Source: Algorimicrobium algoritergicola
GTDB taxonomy: Bacteria; Bacteroidota; Bacteroidia; Flavobacteriales; Flavobacteriaceae
Assembly (NCBI RefSeq): GCF_008086165.1
Contig: NZ_VSKL01000003.1
Location: 248,001-312,000 of the forward strand
Direction: 5' to 3'
Length of the DNA: 64,000 bases
Shown here: positions 9,054 through 17,341 of the stretch, piece by piece
Numbering within the stretch: the stretch's first letter is position 1
Layout: each line of letters opens with the position of its first letter
Translations under genes and position numbers: made by a program
The notes under the pieces: generated by a model
The model's input: only the letters and a program-made list of their open reading frames with translations
What the model was told of the DNA's origin: nothing
The model's database searches: none

Positions 9054-9833
9054 ATGGCAAAAAAGAAAGAAGCAACGGTAGAAGAGCGTTTAAGAGCCTT
9101 GTATGATTTACAACTTGTAGATTCTCGTATCGATGAAATTAGAAATGTTCGTGGAGAACTTCCTTTAGAAGTACGCGATTTAGAAGATGAAGTTGCTGGA
9201 ATGAATACCAGATTTGAAAAGCTTGAAGACAGCTTAGATGTTATAAAAACAGATATCAGTTCTAAAAAGAACCTGATTGAAGAGGCTAAAGCGCTTATCA
9301 AAAAATACAACGAACAACAAAAAAATGTTCGTAACAATAGAGAATACAACTCGATTTCAAAAGAAATTGAATTTCAAGAATTAGAAATTCAATTAGCTGA
9401 AAAAAATATCAATGAGCATAAAGTTCAGATTGAGCAGAAAAAGGATGTGATTGCACAGACTAAAGAACGCTTAAAAGAACGCCAATTGCACCTAAAACAC
9501 AAAAAAAGTGAATTAGATGATATTTTAGCTGAAACTGAAAAAGAAGAACAAGCGCTAATTAAAAAATCGGATGATTTCAAAAAATCTATCGAAGAACGTT
9601 TAGTAGCTGCTTATACCAGAATTAGAACGAATGTAAAAAATGGCCTAGCGGTTGTACCAATTGAAAGAGGTGCAGCAGGAGGTTCTTTCTTTACTATTCC
9701 ACCACAAGTTCAAATGGAAATTGCAGCTCGCAAGAAAATCATTACAGATGAACATAGTGGACGTATTCTAGTTGATGCTGCGTTAGCAGACGAAGAACGT
9801 GCAAAAATGGAAAAGCTTTTCTCTAAATTATAA
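9054..9833 (+). CDS. Coiled-coil protein with a cysteine-less zinc-ribbon-type C-terminus
   Basis: The 259-residue protein is almost all charged helix (about 10-185), matching the CT398-like coiled-coil hairpin family. Its C-terminus (about 200-255) keeps the family core FTIPPQVQMEIAARKKI and SGRIL. The four zinc cysteines expected in the C4-type ribbon are absent: RGAAGGSFF and ITDEHSGR stand where CxxC pairs occur in relatives. There is not one cysteine in the protein. It forms a likely operon with the NIF3-family gene and ends at a strong terminator. Molecular function is unknown. Confidence 0.85.
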   Translation: MAKKKEATVEERLRALYDLQLVDSRIDEIRNVRGELPLEVRDLEDEVAGMNTRFEKLEDSLDVIKTDISSKKNLIEEAKALIKKYNEQQKNVRNNREYNSISKEIEFQELEIQLAEKNINEHKVQIEQKKDVIAQTKERLKERQLHLKHKKSELDDILAETEKEEQALIKKSDDFKKSIEERLVAAYTRIRTNVKNGLAVVPIERGAAGGSFFTIPPQVQMEIAARKKIITDEHSGRILVDAALADEERAKMEKLFSKL

Positions 9834-9855
9834 GCTATTTCAAAACATATATTAA

Positions 9856-9886
9856 AAGCCTTCAATTCGTTGAAGGCTTTTTTTTT
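9856..9886 (+). terminator. Rho-independent terminator
   Basis: The perfect stem AAGCCTTCAA / TTGAAGGCTT has a TTCG tetraloop and is followed by a run of T, about 20 bases after the coiled-coil gene. Confidence 0.9.
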
Positions 9887-9953
9887 AGTATAATTTTAGC
9901 ATTTTATTTATAAGGTAATTAAATGCATTACGTCTAAATAAAAAAAGAAAGCT

Positions 9954-10610
9954 ATGAATAAGTTACTCGTAATGCTATTTACTGCCATGTTATTTAGTTG
10001 TAATAACCACGCACAAGTCAGCCCAAAACAACAAGATGTTATTAATGCAGAGCCTATAGAAGTGGCTATGCAAAATGGTAAAGCCAAAGCCTATTTTGCT
10101 AGCGGTTGTTTTTGGTGTGTTGAAGCTATTTACGAAAGTGTAAAAGGTGTTGATGAATCCATTTCAGGGTACGCAGGAGGACATACTAAAAATCCAACAT
10201 ACGAATCTAGCAACACAGGTAGAACAGGTCATGCGGAAGCTGTAGAAATACTATACGACCCAAAAGTAGTTAGTTTTGAAACGTTAGTAGATGTGTATTT
10301 TTCATCTCAAAACCCAACGCAAATTAATGGACAAGGAGGCGATAAAGGATCTCAATACCGTTCTATTATTTTTTATCAAAATGCGGAACAAAAAACAATT
10401 ATTTCCAACAAAATCCAAGCGTTGGAGAAGCAGTTAGGAGAAAAAGTAGCTGCTGAAGTTTATCCATTTCAGAAATTTTGGATAGCTGAAGATTACCATC
10501 AAGACTATGAACGTTTAAATCCTGACAATCCTTACATCCAGAATGTATCCGTTCCAAGATTAAATCGTTTTAAACGAAAAATGCCAGGCGCTTTAAAGGC
10601 CAATCATTAA
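9954..10610 (+). CDS. msrA: Peptide-methionine (S)-S-oxide reductase, lipoprotein form
   Basis: MsrA reduces methionine-S-sulfoxide in proteins. The catalytic motif GCFWCVE is at residues 51-57, with C52 the attacking cysteine. Family blocks GYAGGHTKNPTYE, TGHAEAVE and SQYRSIIF follow. An N-terminal lipoprotein signal with lipobox cysteine near residue 16 (MLFSC) is present, so the enzyme acts outside the inner membrane. Length (218) fits a secreted MsrA. It stands alone, after a terminator. Confidence 0.95.
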   Translation: MNKLLVMLFTAMLFSCNNHAQVSPKQQDVINAEPIEVAMQNGKAKAYFASGCFWCVEAIYESVKGVDESISGYAGGHTKNPTYESSNTGRTGHAEAVEILYDPKVVSFETLVDVYFSSQNPTQINGQGGDKGSQYRSIIFYQNAEQKTIISNKIQALEKQLGEKVAAEVYPFQKFWIAEDYHQDYERLNPDNPYIQNVSVPRLNRFKRKMPGALKANH

Positions 10611-10639
10611 AAAAAGAGGACAATCTAAATCCATAAAAC

Positions 10640-10672
10640 GGTCAGATTGAGCGCAGTTGAAATGTTTCAAGT
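10640..10672. repeat. Degenerate copy of the GAGCGCAGT-type flavobacterial repeat
   Basis: ATTGAGCGCAGTTGAAATGT near 10646-10665 resembles one arm of the long palindrome at 51474-51616 (ATTGAGCGCAGTTGAAG near 51512). It sits in the 94-base convergent gap between msrA and the methyltransferase. It looks like a decayed half-copy of the same intergenic repeat. Confidence 0.5.
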
Positions 10673-10704
10673 TGATAAATTAAATACGTATAAAACACTG
10701 ATTT

Positions 10705-11505
10705 TTATGGCTTCGTTGCCTTTATAGTAAAAATTAATGGATATAAATTATCGGCTGTTTTGAACATCCCATTTTCTGTTTCAACCAAATCTGGTAAAAC
10801 ATTATAAGGACTTTCATGATACTCGTTTAAGTATTCTATATGTAAACCAGCTTCCGTTAATGCATTTACAACTTCACTTAAACCGTGATTCCAACCGTAT
10901 TCTTTACTAATTATTTTAGAATCTTGATTGGCATAGGTTCCTTCGTATTCTTCAAAGATTACGTCATCTTGCATATAACCATATTCCATAATAGGCTTAC
11001 CTTCTAAATAATCGAACATCCAAACTATTGGATGAAATTCCGCCATAAAAAAGGTGCCACCATTTTTTAAGCGCTCCGCAATCATAACTCCCCAAGGTTT
11101 TAAATCAGGTAGCCAACCAATAACACCATAACTGGTAAAAACAATATCAAATTTTTCTTTTATGTGTTCTGAAGTGTCCAAAACATTGCAGCAAACAAAT
11201 TTAGCATCAAGTTTTAATTCTTCATTTAGGCTTTTGGCTAATTTGATGCCTTCATCACTTAAATCGACACCTACACATGTTGCTCCCATTCTACTCCAAC
11301 TTAATGTGTCCTGTCCAAAATGACATTGCAAATGCAACAAGGACTTTCCTGAAACATTGCCCAAAGCCTTCAATTCATATGGCATTAATGACGTCTTGCC
11401 TTCTTTAAAAGCCTTCATATTATACATATCACTTTCTGCATGCACGTTTACTTTGGCATTCCAAGTCGCTTTATTAGTGTCAAAATAGTTTTTTTCTAAA
11501 TCCAT
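10705..11505 (-). CDS. Class I SAM-dependent methyltransferase
   Basis: The 266-residue protein has SAM-binding motif I LLHLQCHFGQDTLSW (about 54-68), an acidic strand-2 end GVDLSDEG, and FDIVFTSYGVIGWLPDL as motif IV/post-motif. ATG 11505 gives a plausible start (MDLEKNYFDTNKATW), a beginning common in this flavobacterial group. The methyl acceptor is unknown. It is convergent with msrA and divergent from the lipoprotein gene. Confidence 0.85.
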   Translation of the reverse strand: MDLEKNYFDTNKATWNAKVNVHAESDMYNMKAFKEGKTSLMPYELKALGNVSGKSLLHLQCHFGQDTLSWSRMGATCVGVDLSDEGIKLAKSLNEELKLDAKFVCCNVLDTSEHIKEKFDIVFTSYGVIGWLPDLKPWGVMIAERLKNGGTFFMAEFHPIVWMFDYLEGKPIMEYGYMQDDVIFEEYEGTYANQDSKIISKEYGWNHGLSEVVNALTEAGLHIEYLNEYHESPYNVLPDLVETENGMFKTADNLYPLIFTIKATKP

Positions 11506-11535
11506 ATTCTCTAAATTTATCTGCCTAATTTACTA

Positions 11536-11543
11536 TAACTTTG
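11536..11543 (+). promoter_or_regulatory. -7 box (TAACTTTG)
   Basis: Exact TAnnTTTG match 21 bases before the ATG of the lipoprotein gene at 11565. Confidence 0.65.
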
Positions 11544-11564
11544 TAACTTCTTAAAAATTAAACT

Positions 11565-12239
11565 ATGAAACAGTATATACTTATATTCAGTGTCCTACTT
11601 TTTATTCAATCTTGCAAACCAGATAAGAATACGGAAAGTACTGAAGCAATTGATGAAAAAACACTTACAACTTCAGAAAAAATAGCACAGGCTTATGGGG
11701 TTGAAAACTGGGATTCCGTTAATACCATTACTTTCGCTTTTAATGTACAAAAAGACAGCACACTTTTTAAACGTTCTTGGAAATGGTCGCCAAAAACCAA
11801 CGATATTACATTAATAACGGCAAATGACACAATACGTTACAACAGAAATCAAATGGATAGCACATTCGTAAATGCGGATAAAGCTTTTATAAATGATAAA
11901 TTTTGGTTACTGGCACCTTTTAATCTCGTGTGGGATTCAGGAACAACAATCTCTGAACCTATAGAAGAAATGGCGCCAATCAGTAAAAAAATGTTAAATA
12001 AAATTACCACAACCTATTCTAATGATGGTGGCTACACACCAGGCGATGCTTATGATTTTTATTATAACAATAACTACTTAATCGAAGAATGGGTTTATAG
12101 AAAAGGGAATGCAAAAGAGCCCTCCATGATGTCCACTTGGGAAAACAATAAAGACTTTAAAGGTGTTTTAGTATCTTTAAGTCATAAAAAAACAGATGAT
12201 AATTGGGAATTATTTTTTGATGATGTTTCAATAGATTAA
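11565..12239 (+). CDS. Predicted lipoprotein of unknown function
   Basis: The 224-residue protein starts with a lipoprotein signal; the lipobox cysteine is near residue 17 (FIQSC). The rest is soluble, rich in Trp and Tyr, with blocks such as WSPKTNDITLI and DGGYTPGDAYDFYY that suggest a beta-rich periplasmic or outer-membrane-attached fold. It resembles conserved hypothetical proteins of Flavobacteriaceae. I recognise no enzyme motif. It has its own -7 box and a terminator. Confidence 0.75.
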   Translation: MKQYILIFSVLLFIQSCKPDKNTESTEAIDEKTLTTSEKIAQAYGVENWDSVNTITFAFNVQKDSTLFKRSWKWSPKTNDITLITANDTIRYNRNQMDSTFVNADKAFINDKFWLLAPFNLVWDSGTTISEPIEEMAPISKKMLNKITTTYSNDGGYTPGDAYDFYYNNNYLIEEWVYRKGNAKEPSMMSTWENNKDFKGVLVSLSHKKTDDNWELFFDDVSID

Positions 12240-12313
12240 AATTAAAACATCCAAAACTACCAATCTCAACGTATATATAGTAAATATCCCGCTTTAAGCG
12301 TCTATATATATTC

Positions 12314-12348
12314 AAAAAGGGCTTCAATCATTGGTTGAAGCCCTTTTT
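12314..12348 (+). terminator. Rho-independent terminator
   Basis: The stem AAGGGCTTCAA / TTGAAGCCCTT has a 7-base loop and is flanked by A- and T-runs, so it may work in both directions. Just upstream (12272-12310) lies a weaker nested inverted repeat, TATATATAG / CTATATATA, around CGCTTTAAGCG. Confidence 0.85.
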
Positions 12349-12380
12349 CCTTTTCGCTTCATTCCTAAATTTATAATTCT

Positions 12381-12388
12381 TATTTTTG
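12381..12388 (+). promoter_or_regulatory. -7 box (TATTTTTG) of the kynurenine cluster
   Basis: Exact TAnnTTTG match directly after the terminator. It places the transcript start near 12392-12395, so kynU cannot begin at the upstream TTG (12386), which is inside the box. Confidence 0.65.
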
Positions 12389-12412
12389 TGGGAAACCGAA
12401 AAACACAACACC

Positions 12413-13681
12413 TTGTCCAACTATAAAACGGGTTTAGAATTCGCAAAAGAACTAGACCAAAAAGACCCATTAGCAAGCTATCGCGAGCAATTTCATATTC
12501 CAAAAGATAAACACGGTAATGCGCTAATTTATCTTTGCGGTAATTCGCTAGGACTACAACCAAAATCAACTAAAAGCTATATTAATCAAGAATTAGAAGA
12601 TTGGGCTAATTTAGGCGTTGAAGGTCATACAGATGCTAAAAACCCCTGGTTACCATATCATGAATTTCTAACAGAAAGCATGGCAAATGTGGTGGGAGCC
12701 AAACCAATAGAAGTGGTTGTTATGAATACCTTAACGGCCAATTTACATTTCATGATGGTGTCGTTTTACAAGCCAACAGCTAAACGTTACAAAATTGTTA
12801 TTGAAGCGGATGCCTTTCCATCTGATAAATATGCAGTAGAATCCCAATTGCGTCATCATGGGTATGATGATAAAGAAGGTTTATTACTGTGGAAAGCACG
12901 TGAAGGGGAAGAATTACTCCGTTATGAAGATTTAGAAGCTATTCTTAATGAACATGGTGATGAAGTGGCACTCGTTATGATTGGCGGTGTCAATTATTAC
13001 ACAGGACAATTTTTCGATTTAAAACGCATTACAAAACTCGGGCACAAACACGGTTGTATGGTAGGTTTTGACTGTGCGCATGGTGCTGGAAATGTAGAAC
13101 TTAATTTACATGATTCTGGAGCCGATTTTGCCGTTTGGTGTACTTATAAATATTTAAATTCTGGACCAGGAAGTTTAGGTGGTTGCTTTGTTCATGAGCG
13201 TCATGCACATGATAAAACATTAAATCGCTTTACAGGTTGGTGGAGTCATAACAAAGAAACACGTTTTAAAATGCGCGATGAATTTGATGTTATTCCAGGT
13301 GCCGAAGGTTGGCAATTAAGTAATCCACCAATTCTATCTATGGCAGCTATTAAAGCGTCTTTGGATATATTTGAAGAAGTTGGCATAAAAAAACTCAATG
13401 AAAAATCGAGAAACTTAACAGCTTACTTCGAATTCCTATTGAAACAATTGGGTGAAGATGTTATTCGGATTATAACCCCTGAAAACCCAGATGAACGCGG
13501 TTGTCAATTATCCATTCAAGTAAAAACTGCCGACAGGAATTTATATGACAAACTTACTCAAGCTGGCGTTATTAGCGATTGGCGGGAACCAGACGTTATT
13601 CGTTGTGCGCCTATTCCATTATACAACTCCTATCAAGATGTTTATGAGATGGTGGAGAAATTAAAAAGTATATTAAAATAA
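12413..13681 (+). CDS. kynU: Kynureninase
   Basis: This PLP enzyme cleaves kynurenine or 3-hydroxykynurenine to (3-hydroxy)anthranilate plus alanine. Seen in the sequence: the PLP lysine K246 (CTYKYLNSGPG), DCAHGAGN, and GWWSHN. The TTG at 12413 is chosen as start. It yields MSNYKTGLEFAKE, like typical kynureninase N-termini, and lies 24 bases after the -7 box. The longer frame from TTG 12386 would start inside the promoter. Length is 422. It is the first gene of the kynurenine cluster; kmo follows after 90 bases. Confidence 0.95.
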   Translation: MSNYKTGLEFAKELDQKDPLASYREQFHIPKDKHGNALIYLCGNSLGLQPKSTKSYINQELEDWANLGVEGHTDAKNPWLPYHEFLTESMANVVGAKPIEVVVMNTLTANLHFMMVSFYKPTAKRYKIVIEADAFPSDKYAVESQLRHHGYDDKEGLLLWKAREGEELLRYEDLEAILNEHGDEVALVMIGGVNYYTGQFFDLKRITKLGHKHGCMVGFDCAHGAGNVELNLHDSGADFAVWCTYKYLNSGPGSLGGCFVHERHAHDKTLNRFTGWWSHNKETRFKMRDEFDVIPGAEGWQLSNPPILSMAAIKASLDIFEEVGIKKLNEKSRNLTAYFEFLLKQLGEDVIRIITPENPDERGCQLSIQVKTADRNLYDKLTQAGVISDWREPDVIRCAPIPLYNSYQDVYEMVEKLKSILK

Positions 13682-13771
13682 AATGTCATTCAGAACGTCG
13701 TGAAAAATCTTATTAAAGATCCTTCAAAACACTCTAAATAACAATAAACATCACAGTTGTGATACATTAAT

Positions 13772-15187
13772 ATGAAAAACAAACAACAAAACATACTCAT
13801 TATCGGTGCTGGACTTTGCGGTAGCCTTTTAGCTTTGCGTATGGGACAGCGCGGTTATAAAGTAACCCTTATGGAAATGCGTCCCGATTTGCGAAAAGTA
13901 GATATCAGCGCAGGTCGCTCCATAAATTTGGCATTGTCAGATCGTGGAATTAAAGCTATGAATTTAGTAGGTATTCAAGATAAAGTAGAACCGCTTTGTA
14001 TTCCCATGAATGGTCGTATGTTACATGACACGGAAGGCAATACTACCTTGGCGCCATACAGTGGTCGTGATCATGAATACATCAACTCCATATCTCGAGG
14101 ACAACTAAATGCGCTTTTATTAGATGAAGCTGAAAAACATGATAACGTGGATATCTATTTCAATAGAAAATGTGAATCTGTTGATTTTGAAAATACCACA
14201 GCTCGTTTTACAGAATTCAATACCGAAAAGGAATTTATAGAGGATGCCGATATTATTATTGCAACCGATGGTGCTGGTTCAGCCATGCGCCAAAGTTACT
14301 ATTTAGGACATAAATTTTTGTTTAGCTTTTCACAAGACTATTTAACCCATGGCTACAAAGAATTAAGTATTCTCCCTGGCGAAAATGGCAGCTATAAAAC
14401 CTATAAAAATGCCTTACATATATGGGGTCGCGAAGCATTTATGCTTATTGCATTACCAAATTTAGATGGCAGTTTTACGGTTACTTTATTTTTAAGTTTT
14501 GATGAAGGTGAATACAATTTCAATAATTTAATCACCAAAGAGCGTGTTTTAGAATTCTTTACAAAATACTTTAAAGATGCATTAGAGTTGATGCCCAATT
14601 TGGTTGAAGATTTCTTTGAGAACCCCACCGCACCTTTAGGAACTGTAAAATGTTCGCCTTGGCATTATAAGGGAAACACATTGCTCATGGGTGATGCCGC
14701 TCATGCTATTGTACCGTTTTACGGACAAGGTATGAATGCGTCTTTTGAAGATGTGGTAGAATTTGATAAAATTTTAGATGCAGGTCATGCTGATTGGGAA
14801 ACTATTTTTAGTCAATATGAAACCTCTCGTAAAAAAGATACCGATGCTATTGCCGATTTAGCTATCGATAATTTCCACGAAATGAAAGGCCATGTCAATC
14901 ATGCTAATTTCAGAGAAAAGCGTACATTAGAAATGGCTTTTGAAAAAACATTTCCCGATCACTATTCATCCAAATATTCATTGGTGACATTTAATGAAAA
15001 TGTTAGTTATCACGATGCCATGACACGAGGTCGTGCGCAAGATAAAGCCATTTTGAACATGTTGGCTGATGGTGCAATTACAGAAGTAGAAAATTTATCA
15101 AACGAAAAACTAAAAACTATTTTAGAAAACGTAAAAGCCGAAACCGAAGCCATTCTTGAAGATGATAGAATTGCTGGATTGAAATAA
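13772..15187 (+). CDS. kmo: Kynurenine 3-monooxygenase (FAD)
   Basis: This enzyme hydroxylates L-kynurenine to 3-hydroxykynurenine using NADPH and O2. The Rossmann motif GAGLCGSLLA is at about 11-20. AGRSINLALSDRG is the kmo substrate-pocket signature. GDAAHAIVPFYGQGMN is the second FAD motif (GDAAH). Length 471 is normal. A C-terminal membrane-anchor helix, as in the eukaryotic enzyme, is not evident. It stands between kynU and the ring-cleavage genes. Confidence 0.95.
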   Translation: MKNKQQNILIIGAGLCGSLLALRMGQRGYKVTLMEMRPDLRKVDISAGRSINLALSDRGIKAMNLVGIQDKVEPLCIPMNGRMLHDTEGNTTLAPYSGRDHEYINSISRGQLNALLLDEAEKHDNVDIYFNRKCESVDFENTTARFTEFNTEKEFIEDADIIIATDGAGSAMRQSYYLGHKFLFSFSQDYLTHGYKELSILPGENGSYKTYKNALHIWGREAFMLIALPNLDGSFTVTLFLSFDEGEYNFNNLITKERVLEFFTKYFKDALELMPNLVEDFFENPTAPLGTVKCSPWHYKGNTLLMGDAAHAIVPFYGQGMNASFEDVVEFDKILDAGHADWETIFSQYETSRKKDTDAIADLAIDNFHEMKGHVNHANFREKRTLEMAFEKTFPDHYSSKYSLVTFNENVSYHDAMTRGRAQDKAILNMLADGAITEVENLSNEKLKTILENVKAETEAILEDDRIAGLK

Positions 15188-15189
15188 CT

Positions 15190-15312
15190 AAAAGCCTACC
15201 CTAACCCTTCCAAAGGAAGGGAATTGTAAGTTTAAAATTAGTATTAATAAAGTATTCTTGTTTTCGCCCGAATAAGAGTTCCTTCCCCTTGGGAAGGTTA
15301 GGAAGGGCTTTT
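15190..15312. repeat. Imperfect palindromic intergenic repeat, copy 1
   Basis: Arms AAAGCC..CCCTAACCCTTCC (about 15192-15222) and GGGAAGGTTAGGAAGGGC (about 15289-15309) are inverted copies, each with its own small CCTTCC/GGAAGG palindrome. The element fills the kmo-ridA gap and has a sibling at 17232-17338. It can fold into one long stem and may act as a processing site or a REP-like element inside the transcript. Confidence 0.7.
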
Positions 15313-15316
15313 TATT

Positions 15317-15718
15317 ATGACTAAAGTAACACCAAGAGGAGCCTATCCACACGTAAAACGTGTTGGCGATTTTATATTCGTTTCAGGCACCAGTTCCCGA
15401 AGAGCTGACAATACCATTGCAGGCGTTGATATTATTGACGAAATGGGAACGAAACACCTAAATTCCGAAGTTCAAACACGTGAGGTTTTAAAAAATATTG
15501 ATAGAAACTTACAAACTATTGGAGCATCTATAAAAGATGTAGTGGATGTTTCTACGTTTTTAGTAAACATGAACGATTTTGCGGGCTACAATAAAGCCTA
15601 TGCTGAATTTTTCGATAAAGAAACGGGACCAACAAGAACAACCGTTGCCGTACACCAATTACCACATCCAGATTTAGTAGTGGAAATTAAGGTAACGGCT
15701 TACAGAAAAGAGGAATAA
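15317..15718 (+). CDS. RidA-family 2-aminomuconate deaminase (predicted)
   Basis: The 133-residue protein has the RidA/YjgF fold signature: [13 protein letters not shown] near the start, the conserved [14 protein letters not shown] block and the arginine-containing GPTRTTVAV loop. General RidA proteins hydrolyse reactive enamines and imines. Here the position between kmo and the aminomuconate-semialdehyde dehydrogenase gene points to deamination of 2-aminomuconate. The family call is sure; the substrate is inferred from context. Confidence 0.88.
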   Translation: MTKVTPRGAYPHVKRVGDFIFVSGTSSRRADNTIAGVDIIDEMGTKHLNSEVQTREVLKNIDRNLQTIGASIKDVVDVSTFLVNMNDFAGYNKAYAEFFDKETGPTRTTVAVHQLPHPDLVVEIKVTAYRKEE

Positions 15719-15791
15719 AGAATTAAGACAAAAGAATAAAGACCGAATAGATCTCTATTCTTTTAACTTTTGTCTATCATCTTGAAATCAA

Positions 15792-17231
15792 ATGAACATT
15801 CAAAACTACATAAACGGAAAATTCATACCTCCCATTTCTAATGAGTGGATTGACAATTACAATCCTTCTAATGGTGAGATTTACGGACAAATTCCAAATT
15901 CATCAAAAGAAGATATAGAAAACGCTTATATAGCTGCAAAATCAGCTTTCCCTAGTTGGTCTCAAACTACACTAGACGAACGTAGTCGCATTCTCATTAG
16001 AATTTCAGAATTACTAGAAGCCCATTTACAACAATTTGCAGAAGCTGAAAGTAAAGACAATGGCAAACCTATTTCTTTAGCCAAAGCCGTGGATATTCCT
16101 CGAGCAGCCAGTAACTTTCGTTTCTTTGGAAATGCCATTACGCAATTCGCAAGTGAAAGCCATGAAAGCGTTGGTCAAGATGCTATAAATTACACCTTAC
16201 GTCAACCAATTGGTGTTGTGGGTTGTATTTCGCCATGGAATTTACCTTTGTATTTATTTACATGGAAAATTGCACCAGCTTTAGCTGCTGGAAATTGTGT
16301 GGTTGCCAAACCAAGTGAAGTCACACCCATGACAGCTTATTTATTAGGAGAAATTTGCAACGAAGCAGGTTTACCTAAAGGCGTGTTGAACATTGTTCAT
16401 GGTTTGGGTGGTTCAACAGGTCAAGCTATTATTGAACATCCAGATATTAAGGCCATTTCATTTACTGGAGGCACCGCAACAGGCGCGCATATTGCCAAAG
16501 TAGCGGCTCCTATGTTTAAAAAATTATCTTTGGAATTAGGCGGGAAAAACCCCAATATTATATTCGCAGATTGTGATTATGATGATATGCTGGACACAAC
16601 TGTTCGGTCCTCATTTGCCAATCAAGGTCAGATTTGTTTATGTGGTAGCAGAATTTTTGTAGAAGCGTCTATTTACGAAAAATTTAAATCTGATTTCGTT
16701 GCTAGAATACAAGCTTTAAAAGTTGGACATCCATCAGAAGCCTCAACAAATATTGGTGCTTTGGTTTCCAAATCGCATCTTGAAAAAGTGATGGAATACA
16801 TCCAAATTGCCAAAGACGAAAAGGGTAAAATTCTTTGTGGTGGCAATCAAGTCACTGTTGCCGGTTTTGAAAATGGCTACTATTTAGAGCCTACTGTTAT
16901 TGAAGTACCAACCGACGAATGTCGCGTAAATCAAGAAGAAATTTTCGGTCCAGTTGTTACAATCATGCCTTTCGAAACGGAAGATGCCGTTTTACAAATG
17001 GCAAACAAAGTTAAATACGGTTTATCAGCGACACTGTGGACAAATAACTTGAAACGCACCATGCGCATGAGCAATGAATTGCAAGCTGGTATTGTTTGGG
17101 TAAATACGTGGATGATGCGTGATTTACGAACTCCTTTTGGAGGTGTAAAAGCATCTGGTGTTGGTCGTGAAGGTGGCTTTGAAGCCTTGCGCTTTTTTAC
17201 GGAAGCGAAAAATGTGTGTATTAAATACTAA
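15792..17231 (+). CDS. 2-aminomuconate-6-semialdehyde dehydrogenase (ALDH superfamily)
   Basis: This NAD-dependent aldehyde dehydrogenase has 479 residues. Catalytic C282 lies in NQGQICLCGSR and the general base Glu in LELGGKN. The Asn in SPWNLPL and the EEIFGPVV block are also present. Its place among the kmo, RidA-like, dioxygenase and decarboxylase genes indicates that it oxidises 2-aminomuconate semialdehyde to 2-aminomuconate. Related semialdehyde dehydrogenases of other pathways cannot be excluded from sequence alone. Confidence 0.9.
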   Translation: MNIQNYINGKFIPPISNEWIDNYNPSNGEIYGQIPNSSKEDIENAYIAAKSAFPSWSQTTLDERSRILIRISELLEAHLQQFAEAESKDNGKPISLAKAVDIPRAASNFRFFGNAITQFASESHESVGQDAINYTLRQPIGVVGCISPWNLPLYLFTWKIAPALAAGNCVVAKPSEVTPMTAYLLGEICNEAGLPKGVLNIVHGLGGSTGQAIIEHPDIKAISFTGGTATGAHIAKVAAPMFKKLSLELGGKNPNIIFADCDYDDMLDTTVRSSFANQGQICLCGSRIFVEASIYEKFKSDFVARIQALKVGHPSEASTNIGALVSKSHLEKVMEYIQIAKDEKGKILCGGNQVTVAGFENGYYLEPTVIEVPTDECRVNQEEIFGPVVTIMPFETEDAVLQMANKVKYGLSATLWTNNLKRTMRMSNELQAGIVWVNTWMMRDLRTPFGGVKASGVGREGGFEALRFFTEAKNVCIKY

Positions 17232-17338
17232 AAATCCCATCTTCCGTCTTCCCAAAGGGAAGATACCAGATGGCGAGTAAAACAGAATAATATTAACTTA
17301 AATAAAACGCCTTCCCATTGGGAAGGTTAAGATAGGCT
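17232..17338. repeat. Imperfect palindromic intergenic repeat, copy 2
   Basis: Arms CCCATCTTCCGTCTTCCC (about 17235-17252) and CCCATTGGGAAGGTTAAG (about 17313-17330), each with a small CTTCCC/GGGAAG palindrome, pair into an imperfect hairpin like the element at 15190-15312. It fills the gap between the dehydrogenase and SDR genes. Confidence 0.65.
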
Positions 17339-17341
17339 TAT

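Noticed and set aside
12272-12310. TATATATAG/CTATATATA inverted repeat as an operator
   Set aside because: AT-only arms in an AT-rich genome directly before a terminator; no support for a binding site.
13682-13771. kynU-kmo gap as a regulatory RNA
   Set aside because: Ninety AT-rich bases without a stable hairpin or known motif.
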